Assembly: GCF_000307855.1 (NCBI RefSeq)
Contig: NZ_AJLR01000147.1
Coordinates: 62,001 to 126,000, forward strand
Length of the DNA: 64,000 nt
Reading direction: 5' to 3'
Source of the DNA: Schinkia azotoformans LMG 9581
GTDB lineage: Bacteria > Bacillota > Bacilli > Bacillales > Bacillaceae_J
This document shows positions 8,205-17,127 of the stretch, one piece after another. Within the stretch, counting starts at the first letter, position 1. The number at the start of each line of letters is the position of its first letter. Below the pieces are notes generated by a model. That model was not told where the DNA came from. It saw only the letters and a list, made by a program, of their open reading frames with translations, and ran no database searches. The position numbers and the translations under genes are program-made.

Positions 8205-8903
8205 TCACAAACCAGCTAAATCTTTTAGTGTATCCAAATTGAGCACCTGAATCACTCTGCGCTGCTTTACTGCAATAATTTCTTGTTCCGCAAACGATAG
8301 TAATTTGCGGCTCAGAGTTTCAGGTGTTGTTCCTATCAATGAAGCTAAATCCTTTTTTGGGATCGGTAACATAAACTCGTTATTCCTAACCTCAACCTTT
8401 TCGAAAAATAGCAGAATGACCCTCGCTAACCGTTTCTCAACCTCCATAAGGCTCAGTAGACTCATCCACTCATCAGCCAAAAACAAGCGATTATTTAAAG
8501 CGTTAATGAAGTGAAGCGCCATCGTCGGATTTTTGCCAAGCGTATCTAAAAAGGCTGCTTTTTCAATCGAGCAAATTGTTGTTTGTTCAAGTGCTTCTGC
8601 ATTAGCATAATGGTTACTATTTTGCAGCAAGGCAAATTGTCCAAAAAAATCCCCGGGAAATAGGAGACGAATAATTTGCTCCTTCCCCTCTTCGTTCAGT
8701 TTTGAAAGCTTGATTAAACCTTCATGGACAACAAAAAGAGAGTCAGAATGCTCCCCTTCACGAAAAATATAGTCGCCCTTTTTATAACAACTGCTATTTG
8801 TCACAGATTGTATAGTTGCCAGCTCTTCATGATCCAACCCCTGAAAAACCGGAACAATGCGTAAACAAGATGATTGATGATTACAATTTTGAGTATAGTA
8901 CAT
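8205..8903 (-). CDS. Crp/Fnr family transcription regulator
   Basis: A 232-residue regulator with an N-terminal cyclic-nucleotide-binding-type beta barrel and a C-terminal winged helix. The recognition helix reads TTPETLSRKL, giving Glu-x-x-Ser-Arg, the residues that E. coli FNR uses to bind TTGAT half sites. The N-terminus carries CNHQSSC, a possible metal site, but not the four-cysteine cluster of E. coli FNR and not the C-terminal cysteines of B. subtilis Fnr. ATG 8903 with AAGGAAGG upstream is preferred over a longer frame. It probably controls the surrounding anaerobic genes; the signal (O2, NO or other) is unknown. Confidence 0.85.
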   Translation of the reverse strand: MYYTQNCNHQSSCLRIVPVFQGLDHEELATIQSVTNSSCYKKGDYIFREGEHSDSLFVVHEGLIKLSKLNEEGKEQIIRLLFPGDFFGQFALLQNSNHYANAEALEQTTICSIEKAAFLDTLGKNPTMALHFINALNNRLFLADEWMSLLSLMEVEKRLARVILLFFEKVEVRNNEFMLPIPKKDLASLIGTTPETLSRKLLSFAEQEIIAVKQRRVIQVLNLDTLKDLAGL

Positions 8904-8925
8904 TGTGATATACCTTCCTTGAAAG

Positions 8926-9192
8926 TTAATGAAGTTGATTTTTGCCAACCATCATATGAAAGGAATCTTTAAATCCAATGAAAATTAATTTAAACTTGAT
9001 TAAGGCCGTTAAAAATAAAAGTTCTAAGCTGCTTCGAAGTCCTAATTCTATCCTTGACTTTTCTTCTTCAATCAATTCGAAATAAATATCTTCAATCTTC
9101 TCGTTATTAAAAAAGTTTCTATCTTTCTTTTTCACCTTCAAGATACTTTCAATCTGAGAAACTAATTCGCGATTTGTTAATTTTCTAATCAT
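8926..9192 (-). CDS. Small protein of unknown function
   Basis: About 88 residues from an ATG preceded by GAGGTG at suitable spacing; an upstream ATG at 9219 is possible but has no good site. The N-terminal half (IRKLTNREL and FELIEEEKSRIELG) faintly recalls the Sda sporulation-kinase inhibitor. The C-terminal half is hydrophobic (LELLFLTALIKFKLIFIG). It lies 22 bases upstream of the Crp/Fnr gene on the same strand, so they may be co-transcribed. I do not recognise it with confidence. Confidence 0.45.
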   Translation of the reverse strand: MIRKLTNRELVSQIESILKVKKKDRNFFNNEKIEDIYFELIEEEKSRIELGLRSSLELLFLTALIKFKLIFIGFKDSFHMMVGKNQLH

Positions 9193-9278
9193 CAAGAACA
9201 TCACCTCGAAATTGAACATTTATTATAAATCCAATTATAGCGAACAATAGTGAATGATGGAGTTAATATTGTCACACA

Positions 9279-9323
9279 ATTTGTAAAAAATAAAAGATAA
9301 TAACGAAAAAAATTTTTACAAAT
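9279..9323. promoter_or_regulatory. Candidate enhancer (UAS) of sigma-54 operon A
   Basis: Two inverted arms, ATTTGTAAAAA at 9279-9289 and TTTTTACAAAT at 9313-9323, are perfect reverse complements. They lie about 85-125 bases upstream of the -24/-12 promoter. The same half-site occurs before the second sigma-54 promoter at 18568-18590. This is the arrangement expected for binding of the NtrC-type regulator encoded at 17124. Confidence 0.55.
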
Positions 9324-9404
9324 CTAAGTATATTAATTTTATTGTTCTTAATATTCAATCACAATTTAATTGATAAATGAGTCCACGCTAATGGGTATAA
9401 ACAA

Positions 9405-9420
9405 TGGCACAATTCTTGCA
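9405..9420 (+). promoter_or_regulatory. Sigma-54 (-24/-12) promoter A
   Basis: TGGCACAATTCTTGCA is an exact match to the TGGCAC-N5-TTGCA consensus. It lies 45 bases before the ATG of the DUF6282 gene. Confidence 0.9.
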
Positions 9421-9464
9421 TATTTAGAAATAAAAGAACTAACCATAAAAAGGGGAGTTAAGTA

Positions 9465-10343
9465 ATGAATATACCATTTCACCCGTTATTAGAAGGGGCA
9501 ATAGAGCTACATGTTCATAGTGCCCCAAGTTTGTTCCCAAGAAAGCAAACGGATTGGGAGTTAATAGAGGATATAAAAGAAGCAAAAATGTCAGGCGTTG
9601 TGTTAAAAGCGCATGAGGCTCAAACTGTCGATAGAGCTGCGTTAATACGTGAAAAAGAACCACAACTTCGTGTATATGGAGGTATCGTATGTAATCACTT
9701 TACAGGTGGTCTGTCGCCAGCAACAGTTGATACCGCAATCCGGTTGGGGGCTAAAATCATTTGGATGCCAACATTTTCTGCGGAAGAACATCAACGTTAC
9801 TTTGGGAAAAAGAAAACAAAGTTTTTTAATAGCAAAAAAAGTCTGAAACATAGTTACGGACTTGAAATATGGGATGAAAATAGGAGTATTCTTCCGGAGG
9901 TTCATGAAATATTAGATTTAATTGCGGAGGCAAATATAATCCTTGCAACAGGACATCTGGCGGCAAAGGAAGTTGATGTGTTAGTAGATGCTGCAATTGA
10001 ACATAAGGTTGAAAAAATTTTAATCCAGCACACTGATCTAGGAATAGCACGTATTCCGCATGAATTGGAAAAGAAATTTGTAAAAAAAGGTTGTATTTTA
10101 GAAAAATGTTACTTAGCTTGTAGTGATGATTTTAATGATATTAGAACAGAGGAGATGGCAGAGACGATAAAAATTCTCGGTGCGGATTCTTGTGTGATGG
10201 TAACGGACTATGGACAAAGTCATAATATCCCTCCCGTTAGAGCCTTAAGTCGATTTGTGGATGATATGCTTCAGGCCGGTTTGTCAGATAAAGAGATTAC
10301 TAAAATGATAGTAAGCAATCCAAAACAATTACTTGGACTCTAA
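9465..10343 (+). CDS. DUF6282 family metal-dependent hydrolase
   Basis: A 292-residue protein with features of an amidohydrolase/PHP-like TIM barrel: HVHSAP at residues 16-21, ATGHL at about 161, QHTD at about 188, and a late aspartate in VTDYGQ. These His/Asp positions suggest a metal centre. It matches what I recall of DUF6282 proteins, whose substrates are not established. It is the first gene of the sigma-54 operon that continues with GlcD-like, GlcF-like and nitrilase genes, so it probably opens or hydrolyses an intermediate of that pathway. The ATG at 9465 follows a GGGGAG site. Confidence 0.7.
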   Translation: MNIPFHPLLEGAIELHVHSAPSLFPRKQTDWELIEDIKEAKMSGVVLKAHEAQTVDRAALIREKEPQLRVYGGIVCNHFTGGLSPATVDTAIRLGAKIIWMPTFSAEEHQRYFGKKKTKFFNSKKSLKHSYGLEIWDENRSILPEVHEILDLIAEANIILATGHLAAKEVDVLVDAAIEHKVEKILIQHTDLGIARIPHELEKKFVKKGCILEKCYLACSDDFNDIRTEEMAETIKILGADSCVMVTDYGQSHNIPPVRALSRFVDDMLQAGLSDKEITKMIVSNPKQLLGL

Positions 10344-10370
10344 AATGCTTCATAGGGGAGTGGAGGAAAA

Positions 10371-11777
10371 TTGAATAAACAAATATTCCAAGCGATTAAA
10401 GAATTTATACCTGAAAATAGACTGTTTACTAAATTAGAGGATTTATATTCTTATAGTTATGATGCTTCATTCGGACAATATTTACCTGATCTGGCGGTTC
10501 AACCAATTGATGCAGAAGAAATCAGCAAAATTGTTAAACTAGCAAATACATTCCTTGTCCCAGTTTATCCACGGGGCTCGGCAACTTCCTTAAGTGGTGG
10601 TTCTCTACCTGTTGAAGGTGGAATCATCCTTGACATGTCCCAAATGAGTAAAAAACTTGTGATTGATAAAGAAAATTTACTAGCCATAGCATCACCTGGA
10701 GTGATAACAGCCAATATCCATCAAGAGGCCGAAAAAGTTGGATTATTTTATCCCCCGGATCCCAGTAGCTCCCATGTATCAACGATTGGCGGGAATTTGC
10801 TTGAAAATTCAAGTGGGCCTAAGGGGTTAAAATATGGAACAACAAAGGAATATGTAATCGGTCTCGAAGTCGTTACACCAACCGGAGATATTGTTAGAAC
10901 AGGTGGAAAAACGGTAAAAAACGTTACTGGCTACGATTTAACGCGGTTAATCGTTGGTTCAGAAGGTACGCTGGGAATTGTAACCGAAGTAATCTTACGT
11001 TTAATCCCGAAGCCAAAGGCAAGGAAAACATTGCTAGCTACATTTGGACAACTTGTCGATTCGGGATATGCGATTACAAACATCTTGTCCAATGGAATAT
11101 TACCCGCTGCAATGGAGTTAATGGATAATTCCTGTATAAGGGCTGTAGAAAATTATCAGCCAACAGGTTTACCACTTGATGCTGAAGCACTACTAGTTAT
11201 AGAAGTAGACGGTCATCCTTTAGCTATTGACGAAGAGATAAAAGCTTGTGAAGAGATCTGCCTCTCAGTAGGGGCAACTACTGTCAAGGTTGCAAAAACA
11301 GATAAAGAGCGGGATGAAATTTGGAAGGCTAGAAAAATGGTGTCGCCCGCGATTACTCAATTGGGACCTACTAAAATTTCGGAGGATGCAACTGTACCAC
11401 GAAGCCAAATTCCAGCGATGATGGAAAGACTAAAAGAAATTCGAGAAAAATATAATCTTACATTAGTAGTGTTTGGTCATGCCGGGGACGGTAATATGCA
11501 TCCAAATATTATTACAGATAAACGAAATAAAGAGGAAATGAAGAGAGTAGAGAACGCAGTTAGTGAAATTTTTGAGGCAGCAGTTCAACTAGGCGGTACT
11601 TTGTCTGGTGAGCATGGAATTGGAATACTGAAAGCGCCTTATATGGAGATGGAGCTTGGCAAAGCGGGTCTTGAATTGATGAGATCTATTAAACAAGCTT
11701 GGGATCCTAATAACATCTTAAATCCTGGAAAAATTTTTCCGAAACCAGGAATAACAAAGGTGGTGCTAACGGATTGA
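10371..11777 (+). CDS. GlcD-like FAD-linked 2-hydroxyacid dehydrogenase
   Basis: A 468-residue flavoprotein of the glycolate/D-lactate dehydrogenase family. It has an N-terminal FAD_binding_4 domain with YPRGSATSLSGG and IGGNLLENSSGP, and a C-terminal FAD-oxidase domain with FGHAGDGNMHPN and the end signature GEHGIG. It should oxidise a 2-hydroxyacid and pass electrons to the GlcF-like partner encoded next, whose TTG start overlaps this stop codon. The true substrate may differ from glycolate or lactate, given the nitrilase and hydrolase in the same operon. Start TTG at 10371 with GGAGTGGAGG upstream. Confidence 0.85.
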   Translation: MNKQIFQAIKEFIPENRLFTKLEDLYSYSYDASFGQYLPDLAVQPIDAEEISKIVKLANTFLVPVYPRGSATSLSGGSLPVEGGIILDMSQMSKKLVIDKENLLAIASPGVITANIHQEAEKVGLFYPPDPSSSHVSTIGGNLLENSSGPKGLKYGTTKEYVIGLEVVTPTGDIVRTGGKTVKNVTGYDLTRLIVGSEGTLGIVTEVILRLIPKPKARKTLLATFGQLVDSGYAITNILSNGILPAAMELMDNSCIRAVENYQPTGLPLDAEALLVIEVDGHPLAIDEEIKACEEICLSVGATTVKVAKTDKERDEIWKARKMVSPAITQLGPTKISEDATVPRSQIPAMMERLKEIREKYNLTLVVFGHAGDGNMHPNIITDKRNKEEMKRVENAVSEIFEAAVQLGGTLSGEHGIGILKAPYMEMELGKAGLELMRSIKQAWDPNNILNPGKIFPKPGITKVVLTD

Positions 11778-13114
11778 CAGTGGTAAAAAAAGAAATGAAT
11801 CCAATACCAGATGATTTGCATTCCAAAAAGCTTTTTGAGTTAACGTATGAAGATACAAACAAATGTATTCAGTGTGGATATTGTTTGCCAGTATGCCCAA
11901 CATACAAAATGATGGGAAAAGAAACGGCTTCACCTCGTGGTCGGATTAACTTGGTAAAAATGGCTGCAGAAAGAAAGATCGATATAGAGGAACATTTGGC
12001 TGAACCGATTGATTTATGTCTAGGCTGCAGGGCTTGTGAAGTAGCCTGCCCGGTTAATGTTCCATATGGTCATATTTTGGAATCGGCTAAAGAAGTCATA
12101 ACGGAAAAACAAACGAAACAGAATCATATAAAAAGGCAAGGAAAAATTAAAAAGCTTGTGTTAACAAAATTATTTCCTTATCCAACAAGAATGAGAGCAG
12201 TTGGTAATATGTTCTGGCTCTATCAAGCGTTACGCGTAAACAAACTTGTCCAGAAAACAAAGATCATCGAGAAAATTTCTCCCTCTATGGCTCAATTTGA
12301 AAAAGTTCTTCCAAAATTGGAAAGTCCAACAAAACGAAACCAAATTGGTCAAGTCATTCCAGCAAAAGGCACAAAAAAAGCAAGAGTCGGCTTCTTTATC
12401 GGCTGTATAATGGATGGCTTAATGTATAAAATTAATCGCCAATCAATTGAACTATTATCCTTAGCCGGTTGTGAGGTGGTCGTTGTTCAAGAGCAACAAT
12501 GCTGCGGTGCCCTACATTCTCATCAAGGTATGAATAAAGAGGCGAGGGGATTAGCAAAGGCGAATATTATTGCATTTGAAAAAAGTGGTGCTGATTACTA
12601 TGTCAATAATGCTGGGGGGTGTGGGGCCATGCTCCATGAGTATGATCATTTACTTGATGATGAGCCTGAATGGAAGGAGCGGGCCCGACAATTTGTGTCA
12701 AAAACAAAGGATATTAGTCAACTGCTAGTTCAATTTGGTCCACTTCCATTTAAAAAAGACTGGGAGGGGATCATAACTTATCAGGACTCTTGTCACCTTC
12801 GTAATGTTCAAGGAATAATTGAGCCGCCAAGGCAGCTTTTAAAGTCAATTCCAGGTGCAATGTATATAGAACTTAAAAGTAGTCATATGTGCTGTGGTTC
12901 TGGAGGAATCTATAATCTTCTTCATTTTGAAGAATCGATGATGATCTTGGATGATAAAATAAAGGATATTTTAAGTACGAAAGCAAGAACCATTGTGACA
13001 ACGAACCCCGGTTGCTTACTTCAAATGAATTTAGGTGTAGAAAGAACTCCAAGTGCCGTTCCGTTACGAAGTCTTCATTTAGTAGAAGTTCTTGCGGAAG
13101 CTTGTGGACTTTAA
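11774..13114 (+). CDS. GlcF-like iron-sulfur subunit
   Basis: A 446-residue protein with two [4Fe-4S] ferredoxin motifs, CIQCGYCLPVCP at about residue 34 and CLGCRACEVACP at about 83, and two CCG domains (QQCCGALHSHQG and SHMCCGSGGIYN). It is the electron-transfer partner of the GlcD-like flavoprotein and probably delivers electrons to the quinone pool. It starts with TTG overlapping the GlcD-like stop, with AAAGGTGG in front. Length and domain order match GlcF. Confidence 0.85.
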   Translation: MTVVKKEMNPIPDDLHSKKLFELTYEDTNKCIQCGYCLPVCPTYKMMGKETASPRGRINLVKMAAERKIDIEEHLAEPIDLCLGCRACEVACPVNVPYGHILESAKEVITEKQTKQNHIKRQGKIKKLVLTKLFPYPTRMRAVGNMFWLYQALRVNKLVQKTKIIEKISPSMAQFEKVLPKLESPTKRNQIGQVIPAKGTKKARVGFFIGCIMDGLMYKINRQSIELLSLAGCEVVVVQEQQCCGALHSHQGMNKEARGLAKANIIAFEKSGADYYVNNAGGCGAMLHEYDHLLDDEPEWKERARQFVSKTKDISQLLVQFGPLPFKKDWEGIITYQDSCHLRNVQGIIEPPRQLLKSIPGAMYIELKSSHMCCGSGGIYNLLHFEESMMILDDKIKDILSTKARTIVTTNPGCLLQMNLGVERTPSAVPLRSLHLVEVLAEACGL

Positions 13115-13154
13115 AAATAACTTTCATAAGGGAGTTTATGGAGGGAGTGTTTTA

Positions 13155-14897
13155 ATGAACACGAATAATAATTCATTTAAGGTTGCTTGTATACAATTTA
13201 ATCCGGTCTTAAATGAAAGGGAAAAAAATATAAAGGCTTTATTTGCTGTAATAGAAGAGGCTGCTCAACAAGGTGCAAAGCTTATCATTACACCTGAGAT
13301 GGCAACAACAGGGTATTACTATAAAGATCGAAAGGCGATTGCTTCATTTGTAGACCTTATACCCGGACATACAACAGCCTTCTTTGAATCATTGGCTAAA
13401 AGCTATAAAACTTTTATCGTTATAGGCATGCCTGAACAAGATTCGGAAACAGGACTATATTACAACTCAGCGGCATTAATAGGTCCAGACGGATATATTG
13501 GTAAATATCGCAAAATCCATTTATGGGAAAGTGAAGCGCACTGGGCAGCGATTGGAGATTTAGGTGTTCCGGTATTTGAAACTGAAATTGGAAATATTGC
13601 AATCAATATTTGTATGGATTCCGTTTTCTTTGAATCAGCAAGATTAGCTGCTGTTCAAGGTGCTAATATTCTGGCATTTCCTACTAACTCTAGCTCCCAA
13701 ACCATTTCATTACTACAGGATCGGGCTGAAACAAATGGTTTATATGTCGTAAGCGCAAATCGCTCAAATTGCGAAAATGGGCACCACATGGTTGGCGCAA
13801 GTGCCATCTGGTCACCTCTGGGTGAAAAGGTGGCGGAAGCCCCATACATTCCAACACCGGAACAGTCAGTTCATGAACCATTAATTTTATTTGGAACGAT
13901 TAATAAAGATCTTTATCAAAATCCCGGAAAAGAACGGTTGCGTGAACGAAGGCCTGAAAACTATAGAGAGCTCATGCTGTACATTGCCCCTTGGGATTTT
14001 ACAAAAAGTACGGTAACGGAAAAAATTACAGCTGCTATTTTTCAAACTGAAATCGTTCCTTTAGATAAAAAACAAAATCTTGCCAAACATAAGCAACTAA
14101 TAGAGGAAACCGTCACTAATTTAAGACAAAAGGGGAACAAGCTAGATCTAGTTGTATTTCCGGAACTGGCAATGACTGGAACAGTTGCGGGGATTCCTAT
14201 AGAAGAGATTATGGGATTAGCAGAAACGGTGAATGACATTTTTATAAAACAATATAGAGACTTAGCAAAAAGGTGGAACATCCATATTGTCTTAGGATTC
14301 TTAGAAAAAGAGAAATCATTGCTATACAATTCAGCAATCGTAATTGATGAATTTGGAGAGGTTATTGGACATTACCGGAAAATACATCTAAATGAGGAAG
14401 AGAAAAGGTGGGCAACACCGGGGGAGAAAATTGAGGTTTTTGACACCAACAGTATAGGCAGAATTGGAATAATGATAGGAAATGATGCTGCTTTTCCCGA
14501 AGTAAGTGGTATATTGGCCGTAAAGCGGGCGGATACAATCATCATTCCTTCTAATTGGTATGGAGAGTTTGGAAAGGAAAGAGAAATAAATAAAAATGTT
14601 TCAGTCAATCTCTACCCTGAAGGGGCCCTAACAACATGGGATGCGATTGCATTAGGTAATCAAGCCTATGTATTGGTAGCTAATTCAATAAAGAAGGAGG
14701 GAACTGTAGGTGGAAGAAGTGGCATGTACACGATTGACCCACTTTATGGATTAGACCAGCCCGTAATTGCTACAAACAATAACGAGGAGAGCCTCATCGT
14801 AAATTACGAAACTTTGCAATCTGATTGGTGGATTAATCAAGAAAAGGTAATTGCTCTTAGACAAACAAGGGATTACAAGCCCCTTGTATTATTCTAA
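13155..14897 (+). CDS. Tandem nitrilase-superfamily protein, second domain degenerate
   Basis: A 580-residue fusion of two carbon-nitrogen hydrolase domains, about twice the usual 270-300 residues. The first domain has the full Glu-Lys-Cys set: TPEMATTGYY, KYRKIHLWESE, and NICMDSVFFE with Cys153. The second keeps FPELAMTG and HYRKIHLNEEE, but the nucleophile position reads MIGNDAAFPE, so the cysteine is Gly442 and this half should be inactive. Both halves are in one uninterrupted frame. It probably hydrolyses an amide, carbamoyl or nitrile intermediate, using the dead half for oligomer contacts or regulation (inference). ATG 13155 follows GGAGGG; it ends operon A. Confidence 0.85.
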   Translation: MNTNNNSFKVACIQFNPVLNEREKNIKALFAVIEEAAQQGAKLIITPEMATTGYYYKDRKAIASFVDLIPGHTTAFFESLAKSYKTFIVIGMPEQDSETGLYYNSAALIGPDGYIGKYRKIHLWESEAHWAAIGDLGVPVFETEIGNIAINICMDSVFFESARLAAVQGANILAFPTNSSSQTISLLQDRAETNGLYVVSANRSNCENGHHMVGASAIWSPLGEKVAEAPYIPTPEQSVHEPLILFGTINKDLYQNPGKERLRERRPENYRELMLYIAPWDFTKSTVTEKITAAIFQTEIVPLDKKQNLAKHKQLIEETVTNLRQKGNKLDLVVFPELAMTGTVAGIPIEEIMGLAETVNDIFIKQYRDLAKRWNIHIVLGFLEKEKSLLYNSAIVIDEFGEVIGHYRKIHLNEEEKRWATPGEKIEVFDTNSIGRIGIMIGNDAAFPEVSGILAVKRADTIIIPSNWYGEFGKEREINKNVSVNLYPEGALTTWDAIALGNQAYVLVANSIKKEGTVGGRSGMYTIDPLYGLDQPVIATNNNEESLIVNYETLQSDWWINQEKVIALRQTRDYKPLVLF

Positions 14898-14903
14898 ATT
14901 ATG

Positions 14904-14930
14904 AGGGGATGACATAATACAGTCATCCCT
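14904..14930 (+). terminator. Weak terminator or attenuator after operon A
   Basis: GGGATGAC pairs with GTCATCCC across an 8-base loop, but only three T residues follow. It may reduce rather than stop transcription into the two-component genes. Confidence 0.45.
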
Positions 14931-15021
14931 TTAAAGTTTGTAATATTAAAAAAGTTATAAAAGTATGCTAGTATTATAATTAACCTTATATGAATCTCCT
15001 TAACAAATTGGAGTGAAATAA

Positions 15022-17127
15022 ATGAAACAATTTTTTCGTTCAAAAATTACAAAACGATATTTATTAATCACACTACTCCTTACTTTATGTGCACTTTCGC
15101 TTCTATATTTGATAACTACTCAGGTGATGAACAAATCTGTTAGTGAGGAAAAAAATTATAGGAATGAGTTGATGGCGCAGACGGTTGGAAAGAAAATGAA
15201 TTATATTTTTTCTAATATAATAAACGAGTTGAGGGTTTTGTCTGAGTATGCTTTGAGGGTGCAGGAAGGAGAAGTAATAGATATTGAAGAGGCGGAAAAG
15301 ATTATATCACGTAATCCATTATTTCTTCACAGCAAATTAGTGGATGAACACGGTGATACCTTATTTGCGATACCAAATGTTTATATCTCCGATTCCCCAA
15401 AGTCTGTTGATATATTTGACCGTTTATCATGGAGCAAAACATATTATATCTCAAATTTATTTTCATTAGAAAATGGAAAAAAAGTTATTGCAGTATCGGT
15501 TCCGATCATTGACGAACATGGTTTATTTAAAGGTGGAATTATTGCCTTTATTAATTTAGATGTTTTATCACAGTATTTAAATCAAGTGAAAATTGGAGTT
15601 GATGGTGTAAACGCTCTCATTGATCGTGACGGAAATGTTATAAGCCATAGTGATTCATCGTTTATTGGAACGAATATTGCAACACATCAGCTTGGAGACT
15701 ACTTATATAAGAATAAATCAGGAATTTGGGAAGGGGATTTATTTAATAAAAGGATGTTTTTTGCTTATCAGCCAATCCAATTAGGTAATTTCGGTATTAT
15801 TGTAGGGGAGCCGATTCAGCAAGCTTTAGCATCGACAAAAAATGTTCAGGAATTATTATTGAAAGGATTTTTAACAGTCACATTACTGACGTTGATTTTT
15901 ACATTTTATGCAACGTCCAGATTTGTGGAACCAATTACACATTTGACGAAACAGGCAAGGGAATATAAGGATGGATTTCGTCAGAGCTTTCAAATCATCA
16001 AAACAGGAGATGAGCTCGAAACCTTATCTATAACAATGGATGAGATGGCTAGAGAATTATCAAAAAGGCAGAAAAAGTTAATTAATATTTTAGAATCCAT
16101 ACCTTATGCTGTTATTACAATTGATAAAGAAGGAAATATAGTAACTTTTAATAAAGGTGCAGAACAACTAACTTTATTCAGTAGGAAAGAAGCGATTGGG
16201 AAAAAAATCATAGATTTGCCAATAAAGAAATCGAAGGATGAATTTTTTGTATGGCAAACGGTTCAACTGGGGAAAGAATTTAATGAAGTGGAAAGTGAGA
16301 TTTATGATAAACAGGGACAAACTCACATTATTAATATATATTCTTCCCTATTTTATGATGATAAGAATCAAAATATGGGAACCCTTCTTATTTTAAGAGA
16401 TGTAAGTGAAATTAAAAGGATAGAAGCATATTTAAAACAATCGGAGCGTTTAGCTTCACTTGGACAGTTAACAGCCGGAATTGCGCATGAAATAAAAAAT
16501 CCCTTAGGGATTATTACAGCAGCAGCCGAAGCAATAGAGTTGGAGTTGCAGGAGGAGAATATCGAAATAGACGTTTTAAAGGATATGACACAGGATATTA
16601 TTGAAACTGCTGAACGAATGAATCTTCTATTAACTGATTTTCTTAAAATGTCAAAAGGAGAAAGTAAAGATTTAAAAGCTAAGGTCAATATGCTTTCTTT
16701 AATACAGGAGCTTTTATCATTATTACGAAATAAGCTTGATGAGCATCAAATAACGGTACAACTAAATAACACGGTGAATGAAGTGCCATTTGTAGGAATT
16801 GAGAAAAAATTAAATCAAGTATTTTTGAATATCTTCCTTAATAGTATCCAAGCAATGGAGAATGGTGGAGTTTTAACTATTTCAGTAACTGAAAGGATAA
16901 GGGATTGGAAAATAGAGATTGAGGATACAGGAAAAGGAATTCCTGAATCGGAAATTAACTGGATTTTTAATCCATTCTATACAACCAAAAAAGAAGGTAC
17001 TGGTTTAGGGCTGGCAATTGCCTATGAGATTATAACAGAGCATAATGGGAAAATTGATGCTTTTAGTAAGGTAGGTGATGGGACTATAATCAGTATTTAT
17101 TTACCAAAGGAAGGTGGAGCAATATGA
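15022..17127 (+). CDS. Cache-PAS sensor histidine kinase
   Basis: A 701-residue membrane sensor: first transmembrane segment about 12-35, extracellular double-Cache region about 36-275, second transmembrane segment about 279-298, HAMP-like region, PAS domain (about 352-460), HisKA with His489 in AGIAHEIKNPLG, and HATPase with DTGKGIPE and GTGLGLAIAYE. This is the DctB/AtoS-like layout, in which the Cache domain senses an external small molecule. It overlaps its response regulator by 4 bases. It sits between the two sigma-54 operons and most likely senses their substrate. Confidence 0.9.
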   Translation: MKQFFRSKITKRYLLITLLLTLCALSLLYLITTQVMNKSVSEEKNYRNELMAQTVGKKMNYIFSNIINELRVLSEYALRVQEGEVIDIEEAEKIISRNPLFLHSKLVDEHGDTLFAIPNVYISDSPKSVDIFDRLSWSKTYYISNLFSLENGKKVIAVSVPIIDEHGLFKGGIIAFINLDVLSQYLNQVKIGVDGVNALIDRDGNVISHSDSSFIGTNIATHQLGDYLYKNKSGIWEGDLFNKRMFFAYQPIQLGNFGIIVGEPIQQALASTKNVQELLLKGFLTVTLLTLIFTFYATSRFVEPITHLTKQAREYKDGFRQSFQIIKTGDELETLSITMDEMARELSKRQKKLINILESIPYAVITIDKEGNIVTFNKGAEQLTLFSRKEAIGKKIIDLPIKKSKDEFFVWQTVQLGKEFNEVESEIYDKQGQTHIINIYSSLFYDDKNQNMGTLLILRDVSEIKRIEAYLKQSERLASLGQLTAGIAHEIKNPLGIITAAAEAIELELQEENIEIDVLKDMTQDIIETAERMNLLLTDFLKMSKGESKDLKAKVNMLSLIQELLSLLRNKLDEHQITVQLNNTVNEVPFVGIEKKLNQVFLNIFLNSIQAMENGGVLTISVTERIRDWKIEIEDTGKGIPESEINWIFNPFYTTKKEGTGLGLAIAYEIITEHNGKIDAFSKVGDGTIISIYLPKEGGAI

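Noticed and set aside
13155-14897. Nitrilase double domain as a sequencing or assembly fusion
   Set aside because: Both halves are in one frame with a continuous linker, and they differ too much to be an assembly duplicate.
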